Below, piece after piece: positions 9,150 to 18,049 of a stretch of 64,000 bases of DNA. The DNA lies in assembly GCF_039973015.1 (NCBI RefSeq), contig NZ_JBDWLT010000005.1:1-64000 (forward strand), given 5' to 3'. This DNA is from Parvibaculum sp039973015 (GTDB taxonomy: Bacteria; Pseudomonadota; Alphaproteobacteria; Parvibaculales; Parvibaculaceae). The translations under genes were made by a program, and so were the position numbers. The first letter of the stretch is position 1, and every line of letters begins with the position of its first letter. A model generated the notes under the pieces. The model did not search any database. It was not told the origin of the DNA and worked only from the letters and a program-made list of their open reading frames with translations.

Positions 9150-11488
9150 GCCTCTATTTCTTTCTTCAGCGCCGCCGATATGTTCGGCGACACGTCATAT
9201 CCGTCATACTCATCAAGCAGGGCTTCATCGTACCTCTCGAAAGCCCATTCATTGAGTGCTTCCAGGGTGCCGGACGGCATTAGCTCGTGCCTGCCGGAAA
9301 GCTCCAGAAATTCCTCTTCAGACCAGTGTTGCCGTTCGATGATCTCGACGACAAGGCCGGCATGTTTCACGCTCAATCCCGCAAGGGCCGATGACAAAGC
9401 GGGCGGTTCGTCCCCATTGGTATCATTGGTTTCATCGGTCGAGAAAATATCGCCCAGAACCGAGGAAACGCGCTTTGTATCTGACCTGATGGCGGCAATA
9501 CGCTCTGGGTCTAGCCTGGATATCACCGAGGAGTGGTCTGGCGGGATGGCTTCTCCGGGAGCGCCCGGTTCGGCACCCCGCATGGCAACAGGTCCATCGA
9601 GGACGCGCCCGGCATGCAAGTCGTTATAAGCGGCCTTTGGGTCGATACCCAGGGCCTTGTAGATTTTCTCTATTTCAGCCACTTCTTCGGATTGAACAAC
9701 GGTATCAGCATGAGCGATGGCAACCACCGCGGCCCGAATTGACGCCTGTTGTTCGAGGCTTGCGCTTTTCAGCTTTTGACGCAGAAGCGACATGTTGGGC
9801 GGCACCGCGACGAGCCAATCGAGATTGGCGAATAGCCTTCTCTGCTCCTGCTCGTCCAATCCATTCGTGTTGAGGATGCGGTTGCGCAGGGTAAGACGCT
9901 CCGCTTCGGCAAAATGTCCGTCGGCATGGGCAACGAATGTGCCGATGGCAAGCTCGATCAACGCTTCGTGGAACCGGGAAGAAACCTCTTCGAGTTTCTC
10001 GACGGATGTCCCGAGATCGAAAATGACGACGGGCTCGTCGGCCTTTGGCGTACGCAATGAGAAACGCGGATCGGGCGCCATCCCAAAGCCGACGCGCGCA
10101 AGCGCATCGGCGGCATCCATCAGCTGACGCTTGCCTATCTTGCCGCTCTCTCCACCCTCAAGTCTAGCGATGACGTCCGTCACCGGTGTAAGTCCGCCGG
10201 CTTCAGCTCTGGAGCGGGCCCAAGTCTTGAGGTTCTCAAGCTCAGCGGAAGGGAAGAGTTGACGGAGGTCTGCGGGCAGCAACGCCTGCGCTTCGAGACT
10301 TCCTCTTCCATCCGGTTTACGCCCGATGAAACGGGAGAACTTGTCCAGTTCGTCGGTCACTTGATCGGCGATCTTCTGGGCGATATTAACAGGCTTTTTC
10401 AGATTTGAGATGTCGGGTATCGGCTGACCATCGAGTGCGGGACTAAGGTCAACATGGAACTCGCCAGATGCGGCTCGGTAGCTTTCCTTGAGGATTTTTT
10501 TCGGTGTCTGGACCTTTAATCCACCGGGGAATTTCTCGTCGAAACGCAGCTTGAACAGGGCTTTAAACTCTTCGGGGCATCTCGTCGCGGGGGTGCGGAG
10601 ATTGCGCTCCGGGTGACACATCAGCCAACTGAGGACCCAATCAGATGAAAGCGTTTCGCCCGCCGCGACGCTGGCGCCCAACGTCATCTTAAGCGACAGG
10701 GGAATTTCCCACCCCGGATTCTCGAAAATTGGTTCCTGAAGAGATTTGTCATTCAGGTCCAGCTTCGCAATCTCAATGAAGCTTCCGAGATAGCGTCGAG
10801 CCGAACCGCTACTCTCATAGAGTTTCTGAAGCCGGAGAACCTCGTCGAGAATTTCTCTCTTTTCATCATCGGACGGACGGTCGACCAGGAATCGCCGCTC
10901 GAGACCATAGAAATAAAGGAACATGTATCCAGGATTGTACGAGGCATCCGTGCGCCCTCCCGCCAACCAGTCGAGATAGGTGGCACGGCACTCCGCAGGG
11001 ATGTCAGAGTATCCCGGCCAGTAGGGCAACGAATTCCCAGCCATGTCTGTTCCTGCCTTGGTCACCGGCAGCGAAGGATCGATATATGCCCGGCACTTGC
11101 TGTATCCGCCGGGGCTCAGAAGAGGAGGCGCACCAACATAGATCATGCCGCCAAGGTTGCGGCCGCCGATATCGACGGTCTCGTTTTTTGGTATCCAACC
11201 CTTCGAATACTTGGGCTCCATCCAGCTGGCATTCTTTCCAACAGCCCCACGAGTCAGCGGATGTGATCCGCCGACAGGCAACCTTTCCGGCGAGGGCTTC
11301 GGTTTATGCGGCTTTGGATTTTTCCTTGCTGATCGCCGACGCTCACCAACCCAAACCAGCAATCCGGGAACAACAAAGGCAAACAGCGCCTGTGTCCCAT
11401 CGGACCAATCTTGAAGGACTGTCACGACGGCAAACATGCAAGCAATGAAATAGAGGCCGTACAGCGATACAAGGCGTATGAATGTCAC
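9146..11488 (-). CDS. sngA: Shango SngA-like membrane protein with TerB domains
   Basis: A 780-residue protein. Two N-terminal hydrophobic helices (about residues 5-25 and 33-47) are followed by a basic, proline-rich linker. Next comes a TerB-N-like region (about 85-300, with YWPGYSDIPAECRATYL and MFLYFYGLERR), then a TerB domain around residues 515-640 with two metal-ligand-like signatures (AHADGHFAEAE and AHADTVVQSEE), and a TerB-C-like acidic end. TerB domains were named from tellurite resistance but also occur in phage-defence contexts. It is the first gene of the sngA-sngB-sngC operon and the likely membrane-associated sensor or scaffold. The start is GTG at 11488 with no strong ribosome site, so the exact start is uncertain. 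Confidence 0.75.
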   Translation of the reverse strand: MTFIRLVSLYGLYFIACMFAVVTVLQDWSDGTQALFAFVVPGLLVWVGERRRSARKNPKPHKPKPSPERLPVGGSHPLTRGAVGKNASWMEPKYSKGWIPKNETVDIGGRNLGGMIYVGAPPLLSPGGYSKCRAYIDPSLPVTKAGTDMAGNSLPYWPGYSDIPAECRATYLDWLAGGRTDASYNPGYMFLYFYGLERRFLVDRPSDDEKREILDEVLRLQKLYESSGSARRYLGSFIEIAKLDLNDKSLQEPIFENPGWEIPLSLKMTLGASVAAGETLSSDWVLSWLMCHPERNLRTPATRCPEEFKALFKLRFDEKFPGGLKVQTPKKILKESYRAASGEFHVDLSPALDGQPIPDISNLKKPVNIAQKIADQVTDELDKFSRFIGRKPDGRGSLEAQALLPADLRQLFPSAELENLKTWARSRAEAGGLTPVTDVIARLEGGESGKIGKRQLMDAADALARVGFGMAPDPRFSLRTPKADEPVVIFDLGTSVEKLEEVSSRFHEALIELAIGTFVAHADGHFAEAERLTLRNRILNTNGLDEQEQRRLFANLDWLVAVPPNMSLLRQKLKSASLEQQASIRAAVVAIAHADTVVQSEEVAEIEKIYKALGIDPKAAYNDLHAGRVLDGPVAMRGAEPGAPGEAIPPDHSSVISRLDPERIAAIRSDTKRVSSVLGDIFSTDETNDTNGDEPPALSSALAGLSVKHAGLVVEIIERQHWSEEEFLELSGRHELMPSGTLEALNEWAFERYDEALLDEYDGYDVSPNISAALKKEIEA

Positions 11489-12109
11489 GGTGAAATCCGA
11501 ATAGAGCTGACCAAGAGAAAGCTACTAAGGAACACCCATAAGCTATCCGTACACAAAGCTACATTCTATGCAAAACGTCCTTCTCCTAGTGTGTGACAGG
11601 TCGCCCAATCCTTTCAAAACTCCATCTCATCTGTATCGATCAGCTACCGACGCTGGTGCGGCGTCATTTGAGCTGAGTAGGAGAATGAAAGCGCAGACCC
11701 AGTGCCGATTCTACGCCGGCGGCGGAGTGAAAGCCCTTTGCTCGTCACTTGGACTATTTCAGTAGAGAACCCCATTCGTATCGGAACCTTTCTTGCCGTT
11801 TGTTGATGTTCCTTTTAGCGCGAAGCCGACGAATCGCACGAACTCATCGTTTAAGGACCGCTTCTGACCCGAGACGACTAAAAGTCAACTGGACGCCTTT
11901 CCAGCCCCACACTCGTATCATTTGGGTTTGGGCTCGAAGTCTATGGACCGAACCATGCACGGATGCGCGTGCTTATCCATGGCCCAGGCGCTTCATCGAT
12001 CAACGTCGTGTCTGAAATCGCTGAAGATGCCACTTTACGGCGCGCCACTTCCTTTAGGCGCGCCAGCGACCGCGCTAAGGCTGCTTCCGCTTCGTTGGGC
12101 GACATATTC
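11489..12109. other. 620-bp gap between Shango-like genes and membrane module
   Basis: No convincing gene on either strand. Plus-strand frames here are short and low-complexity, and the longest are antisense to the neighbouring gene. The gap probably contains the sngA promoter, and its length suggests that the Shango-like genes and the membrane module upstream have separate transcripts even though they share a strand. Confidence 0.4.
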
Positions 12110-12988
12110 CTACCTCACGTCCAGGATATAGAAATAACCCTCCACCGTCCGGCGCAAGCCCTTGTACCGCTCGCGGCCGCCAGTGTCGAAACCATCATAC
12201 AAACGCACGTAGAAACGGCATTCGTGTTCGTCGCTCCATTTCAGCAGTGGCTGAGATGCCGAGGCAAAACGCTCATGCTCCATTCCCTCGCCATACACCA
12301 TTCCCTCAAGCGGCAGAGCCGCCTGATCCTCTTCCCGGCCGGGCACCTTGTTGTCCTTCAGGACAACACCATCATCGGTCAGAACGGCATCGAAAATATA
12401 CTGGATACGGCCGTTCTCATCCGCCCAGCACGGCGGCAGGCCGAACCCGCCAATTTGTTCGTTCAGACGCCGGTTGAGATAGGCTGTTTGTCCCTGACAA
12501 CTGGACAGCTCGGTCCTGCACATCGCAGCCGATTCAAGAAGTTTTTCTGCGGAGCCTCCCGACTGCTCGACCGCACGGCCAAGAAGCGCGTCCTTGCGAA
12601 AACTCTCGATCACTTCCGATACCGACATTTCCGGACCATGCTGTTCGCGCACCTCTTCGATGAGCGCGAGTGCGGCTTCGGCGTCCTCAAGGCGCTTGTT
12701 TGCCGTAGCGAGCTCTTTCTTCGCGCGCACATATTCTTTTGTTATGTCCAGCGCGTCGACGCCCGTACGTTCAATAATCTCGACGACCGGACGAAGCTGT
12801 TCGAGTTCTTCCGCGGCATCGGCGGCGCGGTTCTCCGCTTCCTCCCTTGCTTCTCGCTCCTTCGTAATCTGTGAGGCGAGTAAAAGCATAAGAAGAAATG
12901 TGAGCAGCAGCAGAATTTCGGCCATGGTCAGGCCGAGGACCACGCCGCGTCGGAAATGACGATCATCCCTGGAAGGCGTAACGCTCAT
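12110..12988 (-). CDS. One-helix MotB/ZorB-like membrane protein with coiled coil
   Basis: A 292-residue protein with a short cytoplasmic N terminus and one very hydrophobic helix at about residues 15-38 (AEILLLLTFLLMLLL). A Glu/Arg/Ala-rich coiled coil follows to about residue 150, then a compact C-terminal domain (180-292) with GFGLPPCW and YIFDAVL. A single helix beginning near a charged residue and followed by an extended segment recalls MotB/TolR/ZorB stator subunits, but I see no OmpA-type peptidoglycan-binding motif at the C terminus. It overlaps the four-helix gene upstream by four bases, which is how MotA/MotB-type pairs are usually coded. Function unknown; partner of the neighbouring four-helix protein is an inference. 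Confidence 0.6.
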   Translation of the reverse strand: MSVTPSRDDRHFRRGVVLGLTMAEILLLLTFLLMLLLASQITKEREAREEAENRAADAAEELEQLRPVVEIIERTGVDALDITKEYVRAKKELATANKRLEDAEAALALIEEVREQHGPEMSVSEVIESFRKDALLGRAVEQSGGSAEKLLESAAMCRTELSSCQGQTAYLNRRLNEQIGGFGLPPCWADENGRIQYIFDAVLTDDGVVLKDNKVPGREEDQAALPLEGMVYGEGMEHERFASASQPLLKWSDEHECRFYVRLYDGFDTGGRERYKGLRRTVEGYFYILDVR

Positions 12989-14250
12989 CCGATCCGCTCG
13001 ACCACGGAGTCCGCGAGCTCGCTCAGCGCCGCTCCCGTTTGAGCGACCATGCGCCGCGAGCGCTCGAGTTCGCTTGCAAATTCCTCGTTATGCGCCTTGA
13101 GAGTGCTCGTTACTTCCGAGAGAGACTTGTCGAGCGCTCCCACTAATGCCCTCTGCTCCGCGAGAAGCTCCTCGACAAGATTGCGGATACTCTCTTTCGC
13201 TTCCGCGGCCCCACGAAGCTGTCCGTCGATCATGTCACCCGTCTGTTCGAGTGCCTTTGCCGTGTTCTGCGCCGCGCTTTCCGTGGCCTTCGTCGCCCCC
13301 TCCATACGTGTGGCGGTGTCGGCCAGCATATTTGTTGCCGCCGCAATCTTCTCTATGACCTGCTCGATTCGCTCGACGGTTGCGAGGCTCTTGTCCGCCG
13401 CCTTGGAACGAATTTCCTCTTCGTTGCGCAATAGCCCATCCATCCGTTCGATGGCCTGCGCTGCCTTCTCCATAGCTGGCTCAAAGCGTCGGCTCACGAG
13501 GTCGGACGGCGCCTCTATCTTGTCGATCTTCTTCACCAGACTGCCGAGACCCTTCACCGTTTGAGCGGAGGCCTCGTTCAACTGCGCAGAATGATTTGAA
13601 AATTGCTCGAAAGCTTCGTCGATGCGTCCCAGTACGCGATTGGCGGAACTGCCGACCTTCTCCACCGCCTCGTCGAGAGCGCTTGCCGCATGATTTGCCG
13701 AGGCATTTATCTGCTCTTCAATGGTCTGGCGCGCGATGTGGAAGAACCCATCCAGCGCAAGGACTGTGTCATCGATCTTCGCACGTAGGCGCATGACCGC
13801 CTGCGCGAGTTCCATCCGCGCGTCTTCCTCTGTTTCGAGGACGTCCTTTCGCACCTGATTGATTGTAACGCGCAGCAGAACGCCGGCGATGGTCGAACCG
13901 AGCGCAAGTCCGAAGTTGGAAATGATAACCGAAACATCCGGTCTTTCGGCAAACTCGTAGAGCGCGAAGGAGAGGCTCGCGAGCGTGAAAAGAAAGCCGA
14001 GGTAGTAGCAATTATCCCCCGCAACGTCATCGCGCAGCCGCAATTGCGGGACGGCGGTGACGGCAACCAAGTAGCCACATATGATGGCGACAGCGGCAAT
14101 GGTTACCCATAGCTGGGGGACTTCATAGGCCTTCATCGCGATTAGGATGCCACCGCCACCCAGGGATGCGAACAGGAACGGTGCGCGCGCGAACCAGACA
14201 TACTGTGTCGGCGTGAGCCAGCCCCGCAGACGGGAGTCGAAAGAAGCCAT
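12985..14250 (-). CDS. Four-helix MotA/ZorA-like protein with long coiled tail
   Basis: A 421-residue protein with four predicted membrane helices in the first 130 residues (about 22-40, 46-66, 81-99 and 107-127). The fourth contains a small-residue pattern (FGLALGSTIAGVLL) like the pore helices of MotA/ExbB/TolQ. The rest, about 290 residues, is an Ala/Glu/Asp-rich coiled coil with many heptads, comparable in layout to the cytoplasmic tail of ZorA in Zorya defence systems. It is followed in operon by a one-helix MotB-like gene (ATGA overlap). A proton-driven or mechanically sensing membrane complex is a reasonable hypothesis; sequence similarity to true MotA is weak by eye, so family assignment is tentative. 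Confidence 0.6.
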   Translation of the reverse strand: MASFDSRLRGWLTPTQYVWFARAPFLFASLGGGGILIAMKAYEVPQLWVTIAAVAIICGYLVAVTAVPQLRLRDDVAGDNCYYLGFLFTLASLSFALYEFAERPDVSVIISNFGLALGSTIAGVLLRVTINQVRKDVLETEEDARMELAQAVMRLRAKIDDTVLALDGFFHIARQTIEEQINASANHAASALDEAVEKVGSSANRVLGRIDEAFEQFSNHSAQLNEASAQTVKGLGSLVKKIDKIEAPSDLVSRRFEPAMEKAAQAIERMDGLLRNEEEIRSKAADKSLATVERIEQVIEKIAAATNMLADTATRMEGATKATESAAQNTAKALEQTGDMIDGQLRGAAEAKESIRNLVEELLAEQRALVGALDKSLSEVTSTLKAHNEEFASELERSRRMVAQTGAALSELADSVVERIG

Positions 14251-14253
14251 GAC

Positions 14254-15099
14254 TTATCCTGGTAATGGTGAATAGCGACCGATGATGGCACCCTGGTCTT
14301 CGAGCCATCTCATCCAGAACCCGACGAGATCCTCGGATTGCCTGCTTCGTTCCGATTTCCGGTGAAGAAGGTGAAGTTCAACCTCAACGCCCGAGAGGTC
14401 CGCCATGCTGGAGACGCCGTAGGCACTCCGGCGGAATGTCTCGTAGTCGGGTATTCCTCGATAGAGACTGAACTCCGGCACGTATTGGAGAAAATCACTG
14501 ACGATAATGAGTTTGCGCTCATGCGCGGAGGTATCCGGCCCGAAGTTCGTGACAGCGATTGATTGCACGGCCTCGAAAATAGGCGAGCGGTCGGCCTCCG
14601 TGTCGGTGCGCATCGCGGCAAGCATGCCGCGTACCGGCTTTTCGAACGTCTCCTTATAGCGTTTCTTTGCCATTTCCGGATTTGCGGTCAGAACCGACAG
14701 GTCCGATCCGTCACCTGGATTGCACAGCGCCACCACCGGCTTCAACAGAATTCCGTCCGCACTCACCTCATAAATCTCGAACAACCCCTGCTTTGGCACC
14801 TGTCTGGCCCACATGACGATTCGGCGATGAAGTGCCTCGGCCTGTATCGGCCCGAGGCCGTCCGTCCTGTCGATGAGTACGGCGTGAATAGCGGCCGGCC
14901 CATCCTTCGGACAGAAGGTCTCCGAATCGAGCCCCGCCTGTTCGGCCTTTTGTTCGCGCGAGAGCAACAAGATACCGCCCAGCACGAGAAGAACAGCACC
15001 GACAACAATTCCTGCGACGAGCTTTGATACGAAACCGCTATCCTCGCCGTCGTACTTCGAACTGCGCGAGCGGGGCCGCCGCCTTTGCGAACGGCTCAT
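14254..15099 (-). CDS. Membrane-anchored VWA-like protein
   Basis: A 281-residue protein with a basic N terminus (RSQRRRPRSRSS), one membrane helix at about residues 25-46, and then an alpha/beta domain resembling a von Willebrand A fold. The first strand ends in VLIDRTDG (D77, T79, D80), placed like a MIDAS-type metal loop but not the canonical DxSxS. A later strand reads RKLIIVSDFLQY. The domain would be extracytoplasmic if the positive-inside rule holds. The gene lies three bases upstream of the four-helix gene and overlaps the gene before it by ATGA, so it is the second gene of this operon. Probable role: binding or adhesion partner within the complex; not demonstrated. Confidence 0.6.
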   Translation of the reverse strand: MSRSQRRRPRSRSSKYDGEDSGFVSKLVAGIVVGAVLLVLGGILLLSREQKAEQAGLDSETFCPKDGPAAIHAVLIDRTDGLGPIQAEALHRRIVMWARQVPKQGLFEIYEVSADGILLKPVVALCNPGDGSDLSVLTANPEMAKKRYKETFEKPVRGMLAAMRTDTEADRSPIFEAVQSIAVTNFGPDTSAHERKLIIVSDFLQYVPEFSLYRGIPDYETFRRSAYGVSSMADLSGVEVELHLLHRKSERSRQSEDLVGFWMRWLEDQGAIIGRYSPLPG

Positions 15100-16494
15100 T
15101 CGGCACTCCCTGCTTCTACCGCACGCTTTTCAATCCAGGTGATGCCCTCGCCGTAGGCATTCTGGAGCTTCTTCGTGGCCTCTCTCAGCGCCTCATCCGC
15201 TGCCCTGAAATCTTCGTCGGGGAAATTGTAGGCCGCGTCATCGAGAGCGGGCACTTCGAAACCATCGAGAACCCAGCTCTCCGAGAAATGTGCAGGCGGC
15301 GGCGCCTTGCGGGCCTTGCGGTTCGCATCCCGGTAGATGGAAAGAAGCGCACGACCCGTCTCCTGAACATGCGCGCGGAAACTCGCATAGCGCTGTACCA
15401 GGCGTTTCCTTCCCTCCAGAATGCGTGGAACCTGCTGCCGGCGGTCACGAAGCGAGGAACGCTCATTGCCCACCTTCTCAATGAACTCTTCCTCCAGATC
15501 CTTCAGATCCGCCAGACTGTCACCAATCATGCGATGAAAGTTCCTTGCCGCCCGGCGGCGTGCCTCGGCCGCACCTTCATATCCAGGATAGGGGTCTCTC
15601 CACGCACGCCCCTCCAGCAGCGCTCCAAACGCGAAGAGCATGCCGAGACCGGCTATCAGCACCGAATTGATGTCGCCCAGATTGAAGGGGTCGGATATCA
15701 GCGAAGGCAATGTCTGCGCGGCGGCCTCGACGGACGTCGCGCCGGCGATGACGGCGGCGCGGAAATGTGCGAGCGAGAGATTTATCGCCAGCACCAGACA
15801 AATCAGAACGGCAGTCACCACCCATCCGACAACACGAAGCGCAACTTTCCTGTGACCGGCATATGGCAGGCTGAGTATTCCCGTCAGAAATCCGAGTGTC
15901 ATGCTGAGGAAAGTGAAGATGACGGCGCTTGCGAAACCGCCGAGAAGGCCGCCTTCGTCGCCTGGCGCTATCATGAAGGCGCTCGGGACTACCTCAACTA
16001 GCGCCATAACAGCCAGGCCTGCAAGCAACCAGTGCTTCGGCTTCTTCGGTTGCGGCGGGCGTCTTAGTCCATTGGCTTCCCTGAACTCCATGAGAGCCGC
16101 TTCCGCATCCGTGAGGTCACGGCGGGCGTCTGTAAGTCTTCCTTTCCATTCGGCAAGGCGGGCCCTGAAATTGGCCTCCGCCTGGGTGCCGAGAGAATCC
16201 ATGTTGGCAGCCGCGCCCGAAGGGTCGACCGATGCCAACCGTTCCGCGAAAACCGCGAGTTGGTCTATTGTCCGGCTATGCGCGCGCGGCTTCTTCCCGC
16301 ATGCGCATGACGACCTCGCCCTCGACAGAGTCGAGAGCGGCATAGTCCTGACCCGGCTGATCAGCCAGCCCGTTGTCGCGGCCGCGCTTTTCAAGCTCCA
16401 TCTTCTCCGCAATATTGTCGACGCGAAGAGACAGAAACTCGTCCGACGAAGACAGAAAGTCGCTTTTGAACAATTGAGCGACGGTCTTGCTCAT
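15096..16494 (-). CDS. Four-helix coiled-coil membrane protein, apparently frameshifted
   Basis: First gene of the membrane module. Two frames are needed. The first (start ATG at 16494, MSKTVAQLFKSDF) runs 72 residues to a TAG at 16276-16278, ending MRMREEAARA. The second continues in another frame as HSRTIDQLAVFAERL and runs to 15096. The break falls in an alternating CG run (GCCGCGCGCGCA); adding one CG unit would read EEAARAHSRTIDQL and fuse the frames into one ~460-residue protein. The second part carries a coiled coil, four hydrophobic segments (for example KHWLLAGLAVMALVEVV and INSVLIAGLGMLFAFGALL) and a helical C-terminal domain. No family name. The break may be a sequencing error, a real mutation or a slippage switch. 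If the second frame is translated alone, ATG 16202 is a possible start. Confidence 0.55.
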
Positions 16495-16718
16495 CGATTA
16501 CCCCCCATAAAGTAGAGGGACTTATACCAAAGAACTCACATCGCACTAAGCGGCAAATGGCAAGCTCTTCATTCAATAGATGACGCACCTATGAACCAAA
16601 CTCAGGTGATTCCCAGCCATAATTTGACTAACATCTACATCTTGTGGCGTTTGAAAGAAAATTATGGCAAGAAGTGCTGGAGTGGCTCGGGTAAATTTTC
16701 CGCTTTATGGGAGACGAA

Positions 16719-17003
16719 ATGGCGCTGTCGTTACCACCTGGCCTGAAGCCTGTTGGCGACTTTTCTGTTCAGGTTATCGTTGGTGCGATTTTGTTCGTTT
16801 TGATCGCACTGGTCGCGGTCGCGCTGGCTGGTCTCGTTAAATGGATTGAAACCTGGAATGTGGCACCAGAGTGGCTTCTCGGCGGTCTGCATTGGGTCGA
16901 GTGGGGTATCTTCTGGGTTGACGTCTTCAGTTTCGGCTTGTTTTTGGTAGCCGAGGTCGCCAAGTTAATTAGAGCACTATGGAACGGATGGAGGTCGCTA
17001 TGA
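16719..17003 (+). CDS. Small membrane protein, unknown
   Basis: A 94-residue protein starting MALSLPPGLKP at ATG 16719, which is preceded by GGGAGACGAA as ribosome site; an in-frame ATG at 16707 is less well placed. It has one strong hydrophobic segment (VIVGAILFVLIALVAVALAGLV) and a second Trp-rich amphipathic stretch near the C terminus (WVEWGIFWVDVFSFGLFLVAEV). It diverges from the membrane module across about 220 bases, so it may share a promoter region with it. Its stop overlaps the start of the next small gene (ATGA). No family recognised. Confidence 0.6.
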   Translation: MALSLPPGLKPVGDFSVQVIVGAILFVLIALVAVALAGLVKWIETWNVAPEWLLGGLHWVEWGIFWVDVFSFGLFLVAEVAKLIRALWNGWRSL

Positions 17004-17188
17004 CCAACGGCAGAGAACAGCCCGCCTCGGTGGAACCTAAGAATGGGGCTCGATTTGTGGTAGATGAAACCTATCTTCGGAAGCAGGCTTCCGAAGCCGT
17101 TGCGCTGTTCCTTACGCCGCTTTCCGGAGTTTTTGGCGCCTTGTTCGGCAACAAGGCGCGCGATCGGACGCATAACAAGGCTGCGTAA
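17000..17188 (+). CDS. Small hypothetical protein coupled to the membrane protein
   Basis: A 62-residue protein. I start it at ATG 17000 because GGAGG sits just upstream and the ATG overlaps the previous stop codon in an ATGA junction; the frame is open to 16979. The sequence has a hydrophobic stretch (AVALFLTPLSGVFGALFG) flanked by charged residues, so it may associate with the membrane. It is the second and last gene of a two-gene unit closed by a strong terminator at 17214-17243. Function unknown. Confidence 0.5.
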   Translation: MTNGREQPASVEPKNGARFVVDETYLRKQASEAVALFLTPLSGVFGALFGNKARDRTHNKAA

Positions 17189-17213
17189 TACGACAAGCTG
17201 TGATTGATGTGAG

Positions 17214-17243
17214 GCCGCCAAGCCGTAGGTTTGGCGGCTTTTG
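17214..17243 (+). terminator. Rho-independent terminator after the small-gene pair
   Basis: An 11-bp stem, GCCGCCAAGCC (17214-17224) and GGTTTGGCGGC (17228-17238), with a 3-base loop and one G-T pair, followed by TTTTGTTG. It lies 25 bases after the stop of the 62-residue gene. Confidence 0.85.
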
Positions 17244-17307
17244 TTGTGCCTTCGCGCCTGTGAGTCAAATTCAGTGGCCACGCTCACGGGTTAAGAATCG
17301 TCGATGC

Positions 17308-18049
17308 TTATAGGGCTGGCGTCGGTTTTTTGGGGAGGTTGAGCGGGTACGGCAACGCTGCCAGTTTCGTGCGGCGCAGCTCCCGGCCGTGACTCCGCGA
17401 GAACAAAATCCGCATAAGGACGATGGATGGGACGGTGACAAGTTCGCGCCGCTTGCCCCTGCCTTTGGAAATCGGGCGATAGTCCCAGTGGAACTGGAGC
17501 TCGGCGAGGTAGCGCCGCCTATGCTCGTCGCTCCAGACATGCCACACGCCCATCTTGGCGCGGCGAAGAAAGAGGTTGAATGCCTCGGCCGTGTTCACAT
17601 GGACGTCGCCGCGCACCGCCTGGTCCTTGCCGGCGGCAATCTAATGTCCTGTCTCCGTCCGTCATGAGGCGGCCTTCCGGCTCCACGAGCTCGCGCATCA
17701 ATGGTCCGACTGTCGAGGCGCTGCCATCCGCCATTTCGGCCGTGCGCACGCGCTCGCCACGCTCGACCGCAATCAGAATCTGCTTCTTGCCGCTGCCGCG
17801 GCCAGGCGCGTTGTAGATGAATTTCGCGGTTTTCTCGCCGTATTTCGCCCGGTTCTTGCGGGCCGGCTTGCCGCCATCGGCAATATCGTCCGCCTCGACG
17901 ATCCCGGAAAGTTTCGCTTCGCCGGCGGCCGGGTTCATCAGAAGCCGGATGGCATGCCCGAGCTTCCAGGCGCTGCGCTGCGTGATGCCGAGGTGCCGCT
18001 GCAGGTCCGTCAGCGACCTGATGCCTATTGGGTCGAACCGTCCGGTCAT
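17308..18049 (-). pseudogene. IS1595/ISXO2-type transposase remnant
   Basis: Two overlapping minus-strand frames together give most of a transposase of the IS1595 (ISXO2-like) family. The first frame (18049 down to about 17610) has the HTH-like GIRSLTDLQRHLGITQRSAWKL, the segment SGIVEADDIADGGK, where the DDE first-Asp region should be, and KKQILIAVERGERVRTAEM. The second frame carries VHVNTAEAFNLFLRRAKMGVWH and the RRRYLAELQFHWDYR C-terminal signature. A frameshift near 17610 separates them and the N-terminal zinc-binding part is missing, so the element is dead. I did not find convincing terminal inverted repeats. It marks this interval as an insertion hot spot between the membrane module and the nuclease gene. 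Confidence 0.8.

Noticed and set aside
5668..11488. BREX system
   Set aside because: The ATPase and helicase resemble BrxD and BrxHI, but no PglX, PglZ, BrxL or BrxA/B gene is present and the TerB gene fits Shango better.
9146..11488. Tellurite-resistance locus
   Set aside because: TerB-type domains alone are not evidence for tellurite resistance; no terA, terC, terD or terE neighbours are visible.
11963..12874. 303-codon plus-strand open frame
   Set aside because: Antisense to the MotB-like gene in GC-rich DNA; no protein-like features.
12110..14250. Complete Zorya system
   Set aside because: The pair resembles ZorA/ZorB in layout only. No ZorC, ZorD or ZorE partner and no OmpA-type C terminus are present.
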